Source of the DNA: Deltaproteobacteria bacterium
GTDB lineage: Bacteria > Desulfobacterota > GWC2-55-46 > S146-73
Direction: 5' to 3'
Length of the DNA stretch: 13,627 nt
NCBI GenBank assembly: GCA_015492355.1
Contig: WGFF01000086.1
Coordinates: 1-13,627 of the forward strand
Under the pieces are notes generated by a model, which worked only from the letters and a program-made list of their open reading frames with translations, was not told where the DNA came from and made no database searches. Shown here in pieces: positions 13,627 through 13,627 of the stretch; positions within the stretch are counted from its first letter, which is position 1, and each line of letters begins with the position of its first letter. The translations under genes and the position numbers were made by a program.

Positions 13627-13627
13627 A

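Larger units (their letters stand above)
13273..13627. other. Gene-free region upstream of the radical SAM operon
   Basis: No protein gene is supported in these 355 bases. On the minus strand there is a perfect -10-like TATAAT (13554-13559) without a clear -35, followed by about 280 bases before the radical SAM start. That stretch contains small stems such as GCTCG-ATC-CGAGC (13399-13411), but I could not match it to a known riboswitch or tRNA. Sequence around 13530-13600 is AT-rich, and the last 30 bases form a GC hairpin listed separately. Confidence 0.5.

Overview
The window looks bacterial: it has Shine-Dalgarno sites, a sigma-70-type promoter, Sec signal peptides, a lipobox and RNase G. 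All recognisable genes are on the minus strand, so transcription runs from high to low coordinates. Frequent ATA and AGG codons, the split b6-type cytochrome with fused c hemes and a nos-like locus suggest an anaerobic or microaerophilic, possibly thermophilic, respiratory bacterium. A Nitrospirota-type lineage is a guess; no marker here fixes the taxon.

Right block (about 13272-7414): two tandem radical SAM genes of the TIGR03960 type, the second carrying a C-terminal DUF2344/TIGR03936 domain, followed by RNase G (rng). This is a housekeeping association seen in many bacteria. The far right edge (13273-13627) has no gene and ends in a bulged GC hairpin resembling the right end of IS200/IS605 (TnpB-type) elements.

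Left block (about 7153-1): a respiratory and copper-enzyme cluster. A clear -35/-10 promoter (7125-7153) drives a Sec-exported protein that is plainly related to nitrous oxide reductase (NosZ): a beta-propeller followed by a CuA-type cupredoxin. By manual alignment it keeps six of the seven CuZ histidines but has Glu at the seventh, and it has Met in place of the first CuA histidine. A strong terminator follows it. Next come a small lipoprotein, a possible 51-residue ORF and a cytochrome b6-type protein that keeps the heme-ci cysteine. A hairpin-rich gap separates these from a tightly coupled set: a NosD-like beta-helix fused to cytochrome c, a PetD-like subunit IV fused to cytochrome c, a membrane-anchored 7-repeat propeller, and a second related propeller cut by the left edge.

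Inferred joint role: the b6/PetD-c module oxidises quinol, the two c hemes (PetD-c and NosD-c) pass electrons through the periplasm, and the NosZ-like enzyme is the candidate terminal acceptor reductase. No Rieske protein and no nosR, nosL, nosF or nosY is present in this window. The combination of unusual copper ligands and an unusual electron-transfer set is the most interesting signal here.
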